Assembly: GCA_036524155.1 (NCBI GenBank)
Contig: DATDCV010000205.1
Span: 1-28,924, forward strand
Origin: DATDCV01 sp036524155
GTDB taxonomy: Bacteria; Verrucomicrobiota; Verrucomicrobiia; Limisphaerales; UBA8199
Direction: 5' to 3'
Length of the DNA stretch: 28,924 nucleotides
Shown here: one piece after another, positions 1 to 9,200 of the stretch
How the letters are laid out: every line of letters starts with the position of its first letter
How positions within the stretch are numbered: the stretch's first letter is position 1
Position numbers and translations under genes: made by a program
The notes under the pieces: model-generated
Told to the model about the DNA's origin: nothing
Database searches by the model: none
The model's input: the letters and a program-made list of their open reading frames with translations, nothing else

Positions 1-631
1 CATTTTGGAAAGCAATCCCCTCCGAGACCGCGGTCGCTATGCCGACCCCTCCAAGGTACGTCACTGCCGCGAGGTCGCACCCACGCCGGACGGGTTGACG
101 AAGATCGTCAGGTGGATGGAAGAGAATGATTCCCCGCAGGACGCCGACTTCACGCGATACCTCGCGTACAGCGGACTTCGGCTTCGCGAGGGCATTACGT
201 CCCGTTGGTCTGCCGTGGACTGGAAGGAGGAAATCATTCATGTCCGGCGCAGCAAAAAGGGAGTCTTTCCGTTTGTGCTGTTGCTTCCTGAGTTGGCCGA
301 GCTGCTCCGGTCAATGCAGCGGCGTGCGATCGGTGACCTGATGTTTCCCTCGCCGTTCGATCCGGGCACACCCCGCGACGTGTCAGCCTATCGTCGCCGT
401 CTTGGGCTGGCCTGCAAAAAGCTCGGGCTGCCTCACGTCACGCCGCACGGACTGCGCTCGTATTTCGTCACGCAGGCGCGCCAGAGCGGACTGACGGACG
501 CGGAAATCGCCCAGCTCATTGGGGACAAAACAGGGCCGGCCTTGATCGCTCAGGTGTACGGCGACGTACGGCCCGACCATCTGCTGGCCGTGGCCCGGAA
601 AATCAAACTCACGGCAAAGACGCGGGAGTAA
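1..631 (+). CDS. Tyrosine recombinase/integrase, C-terminal part (5' end outside window)
   Basis: The reading frame is open to the left edge, so the true start lies upstream; the first possible in-frame start is a TTG at 5. About 208 residues are visible. Numbering from that TTG, box I Arg is R59 in SGLRLRE, a Lys candidate is K84, box II is HGLR (H148, R151) and the nucleophile is Y185 in AQVYG. The usual GH before the Tyr reads IGDKTG, so the second His/Trp position is not canonical. The family cuts and rejoins DNA through a covalent 3'-phosphotyrosine. Its place at the end of an island bounded by a tRNA fragment suggests it is the island integrase, but the two recombinases that follow are also candidates. 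Confidence 0.85.
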   Translation, partial: ILESNPLRDRGRYADPSKVRHCREVAPTPDGLTKIVRWMEENDSPQDADFTRYLAYSGLRLREGITSRWSAVDWKEEIIHVRRSKKGVFPFVLLLPELAELLRSMQRRAIGDLMFPSPFDPGTPRDVSAYRRRLGLACKKLGLPHVTPHGLRSYFVTQARQSGLTDAEIAQLIGDKTGPALIAQVYGDVRPDHLLAVARKIKLTAKTRE

Positions 632-1359
632 GCCCGACACATGCACCACTCCCGCCACATTGCGTTCGTCGCCTTTTGGGGTACAACAAACGGATTTCTA
701 CGTGCCCCTTCTCTAAATTCGAATTCGTCAGGAAAAGCGGCGAGCCGGGGGCGCTGCAGACGCACGGAACGCTTCGAAGCAATCGTTGGTTTCTGCATGC
801 TGATTCACTTCAACGCAAAATCCCTGGTTCGTTCAGCGACATTGCTGACATTAAGGTGTCTTACGCGGTCAGGCATAACAGAGTGGAGACCGCCCGTCGC
901 CTTGGTCGGTACGCTTTCTTGTTTCCACACATCTTCGAATCCCAATGGCAGCCAGGGTCTGGCGAGTCGTGCAGCGACTCCGAAGTACTCCTGTGACTCC
1001 AATAACACCCATCGCCGCTGTTACGCACCCGTTACGCACGACCCGCAGTGCGGCGCACGGAAGCGCCTTCTGGAACGTAACTTAAACGAATTCTTGGCGC
1101 TTGTGGGAAGATCGTGGAGGTCATCTTGGCTTGGGCCGCGCAATAACGGAATTTGCGAAAATGCTCGGAAAACGCTCACTCCAGTAACTCGGAAAACCCC
1201 CAAAACCCCGGCGTGTGTTACGCACAGGTTACGCACTCCGGGGTTCATGTTGTACATCCGCGCGAAGGTAAATGGCCAAACACCAAAAGCGGGTGTTATG
1301 CAAATGTTATGCACGCTCCTTTGTGCTGTCTGGAACTTCCAAAACAGCCGTCTCACGTC
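632..1359. other. 728-bp gap between recombinase genes, with repeats
   Basis: No convincing gene is visible. Open frames here (for example plus 641-1378) have irregular, low-similarity composition and run through the repeat clusters. The right half holds three pairs of a 9-bp direct repeat, described separately. The stretch may be a recombinase-binding or regulatory region. Confidence 0.5.
1020..1314 (+). repeat. Three pairs of GTTAYGCAC direct repeats, each pair on an 11-bp pitch
   Basis: Copies start at 1020 and 1031 (both GTTACGCAC), 1217 and 1228 (both GTTACGCAC), and 1295 and 1306 (GTTATGCAA, GTTATGCAC). Within every pair the start-to-start distance is exactly 11 bp, about one helical turn. 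Distances between pairs are 197 and 78 bp. Paired short repeats phased to one turn beside a recombinase gene resemble arm-type integrase or excisionase sites, or operator iterons; which of these is inference. Confidence 0.7.
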
Positions 1360-2598
1360 ATGGCAGCGATCAGGATAGAGCCACCTCGACGGCATTATTA
1401 TATCTACTACCGGGACCGCGAGGGCACGCTGCGTCACGTGAGTTCCGGGGTGCCCCATTCGCCCGAAGGCGACACCCCGCAGGAGCGGGCGGAGCGCGCC
1501 AAGGAGAACAGACGCATTTGCCTGGCCTTGGCGAATGATCTCGAAATTGCAGAGCGAGGCAGTAAATCCCAAGCTTACATCAAAACTCTCTTTACGGGGG
1601 CCCTTCAACGATCCATGGGAGTGTACTCAGCGGACGGGACCAATGGCCTAACGATCATTGGCTATCTTTATGCGTGGTTGGAAGCGCAAACTCATCTCAA
1701 TGAAGGGCGCGGAATTTACCTGAGCAACATAAGGGGCTTTGAGCAGTACTTGGGGCGTCGCGCGAGGGATCCGTTGCTGCAATTGGACAATCGGGATATT
1801 CGAGGCTACAAACGATCCCTACAGGAGGCAGGGTTGGCGAATTCGACCATCAACGCAAAGTTGTTCATGTTGTCCGCAGCGTGTGGTGCGGCCGTGCGGC
1901 GCGGTCTTATGCTCGGTAACCCGGTGTCCGAAGACGATTTCCTGGATGAGGAAGGCCGCCTGCGACGCAAACCTTTCACGATTCAACAAATCGAAGCTCT
2001 GCACGAACGATGGACTTTCGTCGGAAGAACCGATCCGGTCAATGGACAGTTCGCCTTGGAATGGATAACCGCATCGAAGTTCGCGGCGTTAGAAGGCATG
2101 CGGCTTGGTGATGCAACCCATCAGATCCGTGGCAACATTGATTTTGGTACCGCCGAAGGAGCCGGTTTTGTGACGTGGATACCTGAAAAAACCGCTCATC
2201 TTGACCGAATTGTAATCCTTCCCTTGCACTCAAACCTCCGCCGCCATCTGCTGCCACTGGAACCTGCGGATCCACAAACTTTGATCACGCCCAAACTCGC
2301 GTCAATTGGGCGGCCTGACCTGTGCACTCTTTTTAAGAAAGAACTCCTTGCGACCGGCATTGACCCGGAGGAAACCCGGACCTCGCAGAAGGCGTTTTCG
2401 GCCCTGACATTTCATTCGTTCAGGCATTTTTACGTGGACACGCTGGCGAAGGCGCTGGTCTCCAGGGATCGGCGGAAGCTGCTGGCCGCTCACTCGTCCG
2501 ATGAAGTCCATTCGAAATATGAACATCCGTGGACCCGAAAGGACGCCGAGGTGTTGCGCGCGGATTTGGAGAAATTGCCTCAGCTGAGCCATTGCTGA
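1360..2598 (+). CDS. Tyrosine recombinase, full catalytic set
   Basis: I use the ATG at 1360, giving 412 residues. The frame is open to 1153, but that stretch is the repeat-bearing region and does not look coding, whereas the protein from 1360 begins like its neighbour at 2616 (MA-I...PRR-YY). No clear Shine-Dalgarno precedes it. Residues 1-35 look like a small beta-rich arm-type DNA-binding domain, 95-200 like a core-binding domain, and 205-412 like the catalytic domain. Catalytic residues are R248 (GMRLGD), K277, H352 and R355 (HSFRH), H378 (AAHSS) and Y387 (KYEHP, nine residues after H378). It should be active. It ends 17 bp before the next recombinase, so the two are probably co-transcribed. 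Confidence 0.88.
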   Translation: MAAIRIEPPRRHYYIYYRDREGTLRHVSSGVPHSPEGDTPQERAERAKENRRICLALANDLEIAERGSKSQAYIKTLFTGALQRSMGVYSADGTNGLTIIGYLYAWLEAQTHLNEGRGIYLSNIRGFEQYLGRRARDPLLQLDNRDIRGYKRSLQEAGLANSTINAKLFMLSAACGAAVRRGLMLGNPVSEDDFLDEEGRLRRKPFTIQQIEALHERWTFVGRTDPVNGQFALEWITASKFAALEGMRLGDATHQIRGNIDFGTAEGAGFVTWIPEKTAHLDRIVILPLHSNLRRHLLPLEPADPQTLITPKLASIGRPDLCTLFKKELLATGIDPEETRTSQKAFSALTFHSFRHFYVDTLAKALVSRDRRKLLAAHSSDEVHSKYEHPWTRKDAEVLRADLEKLPQLSHC

Positions 2599-2615
2599 CC
2601 TCCGATTGAAGCCGT

Positions 2616-3641
2616 ATGGCATCCATCCACACACAACCGCGTCGGCCCTATTATTTTGCCTCTTTTCGAGCCAACGGACGGCAACACTTTCTTTCGACGG
2701 GCATCCCGCACGCACCGAAGGATCCGTCTCAAGCCGAAGCGTACAAGCACAAAGCTCAAGCCAAAGCTGACCAGATGCAGAGAGAGGCCCGGGCGAAGAT
2801 TCCCACGCCGAATCTCCCGACCAAGAAATTCCTGGAAGCTTTCGCTGCCACGCGAAGCCCTGATCCCGAGACCGCGAGGCGAACGGCAAATGTCGTGAAT
2901 CGCTTCCTCATGCTCATCGGCGAGAGAGATCGAGAGACGCTCACTGCGGTTTCATCTTCAGACTTTCTCCGTTACCGGGATTTGCGCGCCGCTGAAATCG
3001 AACCGGGCACCGTGAACAGTGAATTGAGTGTCCTAAATGTGGCATTTGAAAAGGCGGTGGGCCAAGGTTTGATTCCTGCGAACCCTGTGAATTTTGAGCA
3101 CATCCAGCTACCCGAGTCGTCGTCTGTCAGGCCGCTGGAGATTTGGGAAGTTAAAGCATTGCTGTTGGCGACTTCGCGCCTTGACTGGCGAACGTGCATT
3201 TACATCGGTTTCTATATGGGTTCGCAACTGGTAGATGCGGCGTACCGACTTTGGACGGATATCGTGAAGGATGAAGGCGGTCATTTCTGTCTCTCGTTTC
3301 CCGGGACGGAACGCAAGCAGGCTAGGCGAGTTCGTATTCACCCGGCGTTGCTCGAACACCTCAACTCCATACCGCGGGTCAACGAATTCATCTGCCCAAG
3401 TTTGGCCGCTCTCCAGCGTTGGACGGTTGATAACCACTTCGCGCAGATTGCGGAAGCCGCCAAACTTGGCCCCGGCGTGACCTTCAGGTGCCTGCGTCAC
3501 ACTTACGCCCGGCTCGCAGGGGTGCCCATCAAGCGGTTTGATACGGCGCCGCCCGACGCACCACTCGAATTTCCTGACATCCGAGTTCCGCCGCTTCCGT
3601 GCCAGATTCCTCTTCTCGGTCAGCAATCACCGCCTACGTAA
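2616..3641 (+). CDS. Degenerate tyrosine recombinase homologue lacking the Tyr nucleophile
   Basis: 341 residues, sharing the N-terminal pattern of the preceding gene (PYYFASFRANGR near 11-22) and the fold order of the family. Box I reads YMGSQLVD where GLR is expected, so the first catalytic Arg is replaced by Q204. Box II reads FRCLRHTYA, giving R291-C-L-R294 in place of HxxR. After residue 300 the protein turns into a Pro-rich tail, with no GH...Y box before the stop. I saw no continuation of the Tyr box in the other frames just downstream. It is therefore predicted to be unable to recombine, and is either a decaying gene with a shifted 3' end or a DNA-binding accessory to the active paralogue. 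Confidence 0.75.
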   Translation: MASIHTQPRRPYYFASFRANGRQHFLSTGIPHAPKDPSQAEAYKHKAQAKADQMQREARAKIPTPNLPTKKFLEAFAATRSPDPETARRTANVVNRFLMLIGERDRETLTAVSSSDFLRYRDLRAAEIEPGTVNSELSVLNVAFEKAVGQGLIPANPVNFEHIQLPESSSVRPLEIWEVKALLLATSRLDWRTCIYIGFYMGSQLVDAAYRLWTDIVKDEGGHFCLSFPGTERKQARRVRIHPALLEHLNSIPRVNEFICPSLAALQRWTVDNHFAQIAEAAKLGPGVTFRCLRHTYARLAGVPIKRFDTAPPDAPLEFPDIRVPPLPCQIPLLGQQSPPT

Positions 3642-3912
3642 ACGCGAGCAGGCATCTAAAGACTCTTCCCCGGCACGGACCGGCGCAAACGCGTGAGACG
3701 GAGAACCGCTGACGAACTCCAACCAATCACTTTCGTCCTGTGTCATAAGCTGGCGATGACTACCCCGTTTTGACCACCCGCTTTTAGACGGGCTTGGCGA
3801 ATTTCCGGCCCCCGTCGTCTGAGTAATCGAGACAATAAAACCACCCGGCGGGCACTGTGCCAGCGGAGTGTTGCGGCTGCGCTCGGCCGCGAAACATGGT
3901 CGAACACATTGC

Positions 3913-4212
3913 GTGAAAAACCAGACGACCAGAATTGATGTTGACGAGAGCACAACCGCCGAAAGGTATCTGAACAGCTACGCGACCATTCCAGCGAACG
4001 GGCAGTCCTGCCCGCACACCGGGCTCAAGCATGCCCATTTGTACAAGCTTCTCGGAGAGAATGGCGCCGCGCGGGAGTTCGTCCGCGTCGTCAATCTGAG
4101 GGATCCCAAAGCCCGGCATGGGAAAACACTTTTTCATGTCGGGGACATGCTCCGTTTTCTGGACAAGTTGGCGTTCCAGCAAGGAACAGGATGCAAACGC
4201 GAGTCGCCATAG
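3913..4212 (+). CDS. Small HTH, excisionase-like protein
   Basis: 99 residues from the GTG at 3913; an in-frame ATG at 3868 would add 15 residues that look unrelated, and neither start has a clear Shine-Dalgarno. The core reads CPHTGLKHAHLYKLL, then a linker, then KTLFHVGDMLRFLDKL. This is the layout of short winged-helix excisionase-like proteins found in islands, in which a recognition helix after a Thr-Gly-Leu turn is followed by a strand and a final helix ending in a phrase such as DLLRFL. It may steer the integrases or repress their genes. The metallophosphoesterase starts 26 bp downstream on the same strand. The family call rests on pattern only. Confidence 0.55.
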   Translation: MKNQTTRIDVDESTTAERYLNSYATIPANGQSCPHTGLKHAHLYKLLGENGAAREFVRVVNLRDPKARHGKTLFHVGDMLRFLDKLAFQQGTGCKRESP

Positions 4213-4238
4213 GGCCGCGAATCCGGCTTTACTCAATC

Positions 4239-4985
4239 ATGCACATTCAAATCCTGAGCGATCTCCATCTCGAGTTTGCTTCGTTCCAACCGAGCAACAC
4301 AGATGCTGACGTTGTTGTGCTCGCCGGTGACGTTCACACTGGCAAGAATGGCATCAAATGGATTCTCCAGACATTTCCCAATCGGCCAGTAATCTACGTT
4401 TTGGGAAATCACGAATTCTATGGACAGAAAATCCCGAAGCTCACGTCTGAAATCAAAGAGATTGCTCAAGGCACAAACGTGCATGTTTTGGAGAATGACA
4501 GCATTGAGATCGGGGATGTGGTGTTCCTCGGAGCAACTCTCTGGACCGATTTCCGTTTGAATGGTGACCCGGTTCTCGCTGAAGTGGCCGCCCAGACAGG
4601 GATGACCGATTTTCGGCGGATACGAGTAACGCCTTCTTACCGGCGTTTCCGTCCGGCAGATGCGAGGCGGATTCACGTGCAATCGTTGGAATGGTTGAAA
4701 CAACAGACAGCGGGGGCACGAGGCCGGAAGATCGTTGTGGTGACGCACCACGCGCCCAGTCCTCAATCATTACCGTCACAATTTCGGAACGATCCGCTGA
4801 GTCCAGCCTATGCATCAAACCTCGAACCGTTCATCGCGGAATGTGGAGGGGTGTTGTGGATTCATGGTCACATCCACCGCCGCGCGGATTTCACCGTGGG
4901 CGGCACTCGTGTTATCGCAAACCCGCGCGGTTATCCAATCGAACCGCATACGGGCTTCGACCCGTCATTTGTCGTCGAGGTTTAA
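4239..4985 (+). CDS. Calcineurin-like metallophosphoesterase
   Basis: 248 residues from the ATG at 4239; 16 residues of open frame upstream lack family character. The metal-binding set is complete: D8-x-H10 (SDLHLEF), D31 (LAGDVH), N57-H58 (LGNHEF), H170 (VVTHHAP) and H211/H213 (HGHIH). These proteins are two-metal phosphodiesterases or phosphatases whose substrates (nucleotides, nucleic acids or phosphoproteins) cannot be read from the motif. No signal peptide or membrane segment is seen, so it is cytoplasmic. It follows the excisionase-like gene closely and is the last plus-strand gene in the left arm of the island. A 45-residue stub of a close homologue lies at 24345-24208. Confidence 0.88.
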   Translation: MHIQILSDLHLEFASFQPSNTDADVVVLAGDVHTGKNGIKWILQTFPNRPVIYVLGNHEFYGQKIPKLTSEIKEIAQGTNVHVLENDSIEIGDVVFLGATLWTDFRLNGDPVLAEVAAQTGMTDFRRIRVTPSYRRFRPADARRIHVQSLEWLKQQTAGARGRKIVVVTHHAPSPQSLPSQFRNDPLSPAYASNLEPFIAECGGVLWIHGHIHRRADFTVGGTRVIANPRGYPIEPHTGFDPSFVVEV

Positions 4986-5034
4986 ACCCGTCCCGTTGGC
5001 CGGGCAGCTGGAACTGCTTCCTCCGGACACAATC

Positions 5035-5099
5035 ATTCCCGATCAGGAAGTGGGGGGCGCATCAACGCTGAATTGACCCTGTATACCCTGATCGGGAAT
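5035..5099. repeat. Perfect 13-bp inverted repeat between metallophosphoesterase and jetD
   Basis: ATTCCCGATCAGG at 5035-5047 is matched by CCTGATCGGGAAT at 5087-5099, with 39 bp between. It sits between two convergent genes (plus strand ending 4985, minus strand ending 5147). The loop is long for a terminator and there is no clean T-run, so an element end or protein-binding site is as likely. Confidence 0.55.
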
Positions 5100-5146
5100 A
5101 GAAAGGGGAGACTGAACTTAGCGCGGTCGGATTTTGGCTGCGCATT

Positions 5147-6247
5147 TCAATCCATGTCCGTCACGTGCTGCCGAAGGAACTCCCAGCCGACGTGCTCTTG
5201 TGCGAGGCGGCGGTTTGTGGCGAAAAGCTGGCGTGCTGGTTCGGCAAGGGACTGCAGCCAGTCGCAGAGGGACGAAGACGGCGGCTCCCCTTCCCACGGC
5301 TGACTGCGCCCAGCACCGAGCGTCAACAACTGGCGGTAACTCCACAGATGCGGTTCGATGGTGGGCATCCCCGCAGCTTGAGCGCGACCAGACGCTTCTT
5401 GCGGAATCAACAAGCCCTGAGGATCAAGATCGCCGAAATAAAGTACGCGGCGCTGCCCGCCGAGTTCAGCGAAAATCTCAGCCAGATAATGAACACCGTC
5501 GGCAAACCGGTTGCCACAGCCATAGACGACAGCGCTGAAGAACTTTCTCTCGGCATTCCACCGGCAGTAGGAGTGCCAAGTTCCGGCATTCTCAATAACG
5601 ATGAGTGGCTGCGTCGTGGCTTCAGTTGGGCCGCGTCTCCACCCGAGTGGTTCACCCACGATTTCGCAATGCAGGTCGTTCTTCAGGTCAAGGCGTCCGT
5701 TGCGAAAGAGCGACGTTGACAGCAGAGCGTCCAAGCGTTTCTCGTCACCGAAGATCTGAAGTGAACGTTCCTTGATGGGGACGACCGGCAGCGACCGATG
5801 ATGATTCAGGAGGAACGCGTTTAATTTGAGCAGGTCCTCAGGCGCGACGCCTGTGCGAGTCGCGGTGAGGAAAGCGAGTTGTTGTGCCCACGCGACAGAA
5901 GCGGGATCGAAGCTGGCTTCCGGTTTGGCGGGCAGCTCGTCGTTGAACAGTTCGCGCAGGCGCGCCTCGGACGCAAACGGAACAATGACCCGCTCGATTT
6001 GGTATGGGCGATACCGCTCGGTTTTGAGTTCAATGAAGCTGGCAGATTCAAGTACGCGAGCATCCCGGAAAGCTTCGTTCCGCGCTTCGGCTGACAGGAG
6101 ACCGGACGATTCAAGCAATTCTTCCCAATCCCGAGAGAACGGGCGTTGGAAGTTCCCTGGCTCTGCGTAGCCACGAGCGGCGTGCCATTGCTGAACAAGT
6201 TCACGCAGCCACGCACACGACCGCCAGCGTTTCGCGTCCACAATCAT
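5147..6247 (-). CDS. jetD: Wadjet anti-plasmid system nuclease subunit JetD
   Basis: 366 residues. The C-terminal half carries a Toprim-like core: acidic E219 in VIENAGTW, the DxD pair D273/D275 in YFGDLDPQG, and a late acidic LAQEHVGW with E351. The N-terminal half (1-200) is the helical arm typical of the DUF3322/DUF2220 proteins called JetD. In Wadjet, JetD is the topoisomerase-VI-related subunit that cuts circular DNA once the JetABC SMC-type motor has tested its topology. Its ATG overlaps the jetC stop by 4 nt (ATGA), so it is the last translationally coupled gene of the operon. All acidic positions expected for cleavage appear present. Confidence 0.9.
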   Translation of the reverse strand: MIVDAKRWRSCAWLRELVQQWHAARGYAEPGNFQRPFSRDWEELLESSGLLSAEARNEAFRDARVLESASFIELKTERYRPYQIERVIVPFASEARLRELFNDELPAKPEASFDPASVAWAQQLAFLTATRTGVAPEDLLKLNAFLLNHHRSLPVVPIKERSLQIFGDEKRLDALLSTSLFRNGRLDLKNDLHCEIVGEPLGWRRGPTEATTQPLIVIENAGTWHSYCRWNAERKFFSAVVYGCGNRFADGVHYLAEIFAELGGQRRVLYFGDLDPQGLLIPQEASGRAQAAGMPTIEPHLWSYRQLLTLGAGRSQPWEGEPPSSSLCDWLQSLAEPARQLFATNRRLAQEHVGWEFLRQHVTDMD

Positions 6248-9200
6248 GCCAGCGTGTCCTGAACCTGTTGGGGCGACAGGAGAACAGGAATGTTATCCAG
6301 TTGAACGACAAATCCGGCGTCATCGCGCACTTCCTCCTTCCGCAATTCGATGACCGTGTCCGCGTACGGAGCCATAACACCTAGGCGGTCAATCGGGAAC
6401 GCCATCACTAGCTGTAGGTTGAAATTACGAGCAAGTTCGAGGCAATCTTCGACACCATCACCGGATAGCTTTGAGAATGCCTCGTCCATCACCGCCAATC
6501 CGAGATGCTGGGAACGCCCGCCGCCCAAATCGTACACGCGTAGAAACGCCGCGAGCATCGAAATGAAAAACGGCGCTTGGTTCTCACCACCGGACATGCT
6601 CACTCCGCTGCGGCCAAATGAAATCTCGGGGCCGCTTGCAATGTCTGCGGGGCGCATCTTGATGTCGTAACGGTGGTAATTTCGATAATCCAGGAGCGAC
6701 AGTGCGCGAGCGTCGGCCTTGCCGTCGGCTTCGACAGCGGCCATCAGTTCGTCCAAAGCGCTCTGCACTTCCTGATTCCTCCCGCCGCTGAGAAGGTCGT
6801 CCGTTGGCTCGAAGCCGGAATCCAACAAATGCCAGTGTGTGGCGAAGAGCGTGTCGCGCTCCTGGCTGATTCGGTACTTGTGGCTGCCGACCCGCACATC
6901 GAGATAGCCACGCAACTGGCGCACAGCGCGCTCGGCAGCTTGCAGGTTTTCGTTGAGCCGATTGAGCACTTGTTCCTTCAAGCGACGTTCCCAATCTTTA
7001 CGACGCTCGGCGGCGAGCTTCCGCGATTCCTCCAGTTGCACTTCCTCCAGTAAACGCAGCCGGGCCTGCCAGCGGTCATTGCTCTCTTCGTCCGGATCGA
7101 AGTCATCGTGCCGATACTGCGGATGTTTTGGCCGGCCATCGGCGTCGGTGGCGTCTATCAAGGTCCGGCGGGCGTTATTGCGAGCGTTGCGTGCGTTGGC
7201 CGCGTCCAGCGCGGCCGTCCCAGCTTTGTCGGTCACAGCATCTTTCCGTTCAGTCCAGGATTTGAACTCGGATTTCAGTTGTGCAAGGCGCTCGTGGATT
7301 TCTTGATCCAAGACACCTTCAGGCAAGCGAACTCGGTTCTCCGTGACCGATAACTGAGCGGAGTCGAGTGCATTCCGCGCCGCGTCGAGCGCGTCTTGAA
7401 TCTCTCTCTGCTTTTGAACGAATTGCTGCCGTGCTGTTTCCAGACTGCCTATTTCGCGATTGGCCTGTCCCAGCTTCTCCTGCATTTCGTCCAACTGCTT
7501 CAATCTGGCTGACCGCTCCGGCGTAGCCAGGAACTCGACGCGCAGTTTCAATTCCGAGAGTTCCTTTTCCAATCCCGGCAATCGCGAGAGTTCGCCGCTG
7601 CGGTCAGGCAGACGTGGATCGCTGAGACCGCCCTTCTTGCCGCTGTCCAACCAGGCATGAGCCCCGTCGATCAACGCCTGCCGGCTTTCACGTTCCGCCA
7701 TCAACCCCTGCTGCTCGCGAATCAGCGTAGCGTGGAGACGTTTTAAGCCTTCTGTTCCGAGCGTGAATTCAAATCCAGGCAACTGTCGCAACCGTCGGCG
7801 CGTCGGTGTTTGTTTGAAGATCCCCTCGCGCGTGATTCCGCGTTCACACAAATCGAGGTCTTCAAGCCGTTCAGCCGCAATCACCCGCCCGAGCAAGTGT
7901 CGCGTGAACTGTTCGGCGACGCGACGTACCGGTTCAGGGGCATGGACAATTTCCACCTTCTCAGCGAGGGAGTTGTTCCGAACCTCAGCGGCCAACTCGC
8001 CTGCCTCGCGCGGGTGCACGAGCGATTCATCCACACCCCGCTCACCAGCCGGGCGTTTGCGAAGCACTTCCAGTGCGGTGCGATAATCCTCGCCCGAGCC
8101 AACGACAATCGCGAAGCGGTTACGCCCCAACACCAATTCCAAAGCCGTCCTCCACTCCTCCGCTTCAGGTTTGACCTCAATCAGCCGACACAATTGTTGC
8201 GGCGGATTGGGCGAACCGGCGAGCCGCGTTTTGATCGCTTGAAAGAGCGAAAAATCGCCGGGCGTCTGCTTTTGCTCAAGTCTCTCCAAGTCGGCTGCAA
8301 TTTGTCTGAGCCGGCTGGAAATGGAGTTGATCTTCGTGCGCTGCGGTTCAAGCAATTCGCCCGTTGTCGTGAACAACTCGCTGAATCTTTCGGCTAAATT
8401 CGGCAGCGCCTGAAGCCCAACCGCCTCGTTCGGGTCGGCAAGCGCATCCAAGAGGCTGTCCTCCACCGTGAGCGCGTCAGCCAGACCATCGAGTTTGATT
8501 TCAGCGCCGCGCTTGAGCCAATTCGTCCAGCGATGCCGAAGGTCGCGCAGGCGCTGACGCACGCTCTGTTGCGCCTCAAGTAAACTCTGACGCTCCGCGC
8601 GTTTGGCTTCCTGCTCGCTGCGCTTTTGGCGCAATTCCTCATCGCCCCCTTCCAGCCGAAATTCGCGCAGGGCCTTTTCCAGTTGCTGCTTTTCCGCGAC
8701 GCGCGCTTCGAACGCCTCATTATCCGAGGCGTGTTTGGCTTTCAAATTGGCGAGGTCGCTCTCGTGCCGCGCAACCAACTCGGTGAGACGAACATGTTCC
8801 AACGCGTGGGTCATGTGCTGGAGCATGGCGGCCTCGCGTTTCGCCTTTTCGTAAGCGGTGTGCTGGTCGCGGACATTACACAGCAGTTTCGCCTCTTCCT
8901 CCTGCTGCGCCAGCCGAGCCTGCGTTTCGCGGTAAGCGCTGACGGCCGTTTTCACATCGCGCACATCGAGCGGGCTCTCTTCGAGAATGAATTCGCGAAT
9001 GAACTTCTCAACGTCCTTCTCCGGCTCGAACGCGATGGCCTTCGGGAACGTCTTGCGAAATTGCTCGGGGTCGAACCACAAGTGCCGCGGCGTAGCCATC
9101 TCGGCGAGATAGTCCTGTTGCCGCGGGAAAATGCTTTCACGACCGTATTCGCGGCGAAGGAAAGAGCGGAACTCTTCCTCGTCGAGCATTGAACCAGACG

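Noticed and set aside
641..1378. 245-residue plus-strand open frame between the recombinases
   Set aside because: Irregular composition, runs through repeats and into the next gene's start; no family signal.
3642..3912. Possible gene in the gap after the third recombinase (minus 3627-3953)
   Set aside because: No motif, overlaps the excisionase-like gene, low-quality sequence.
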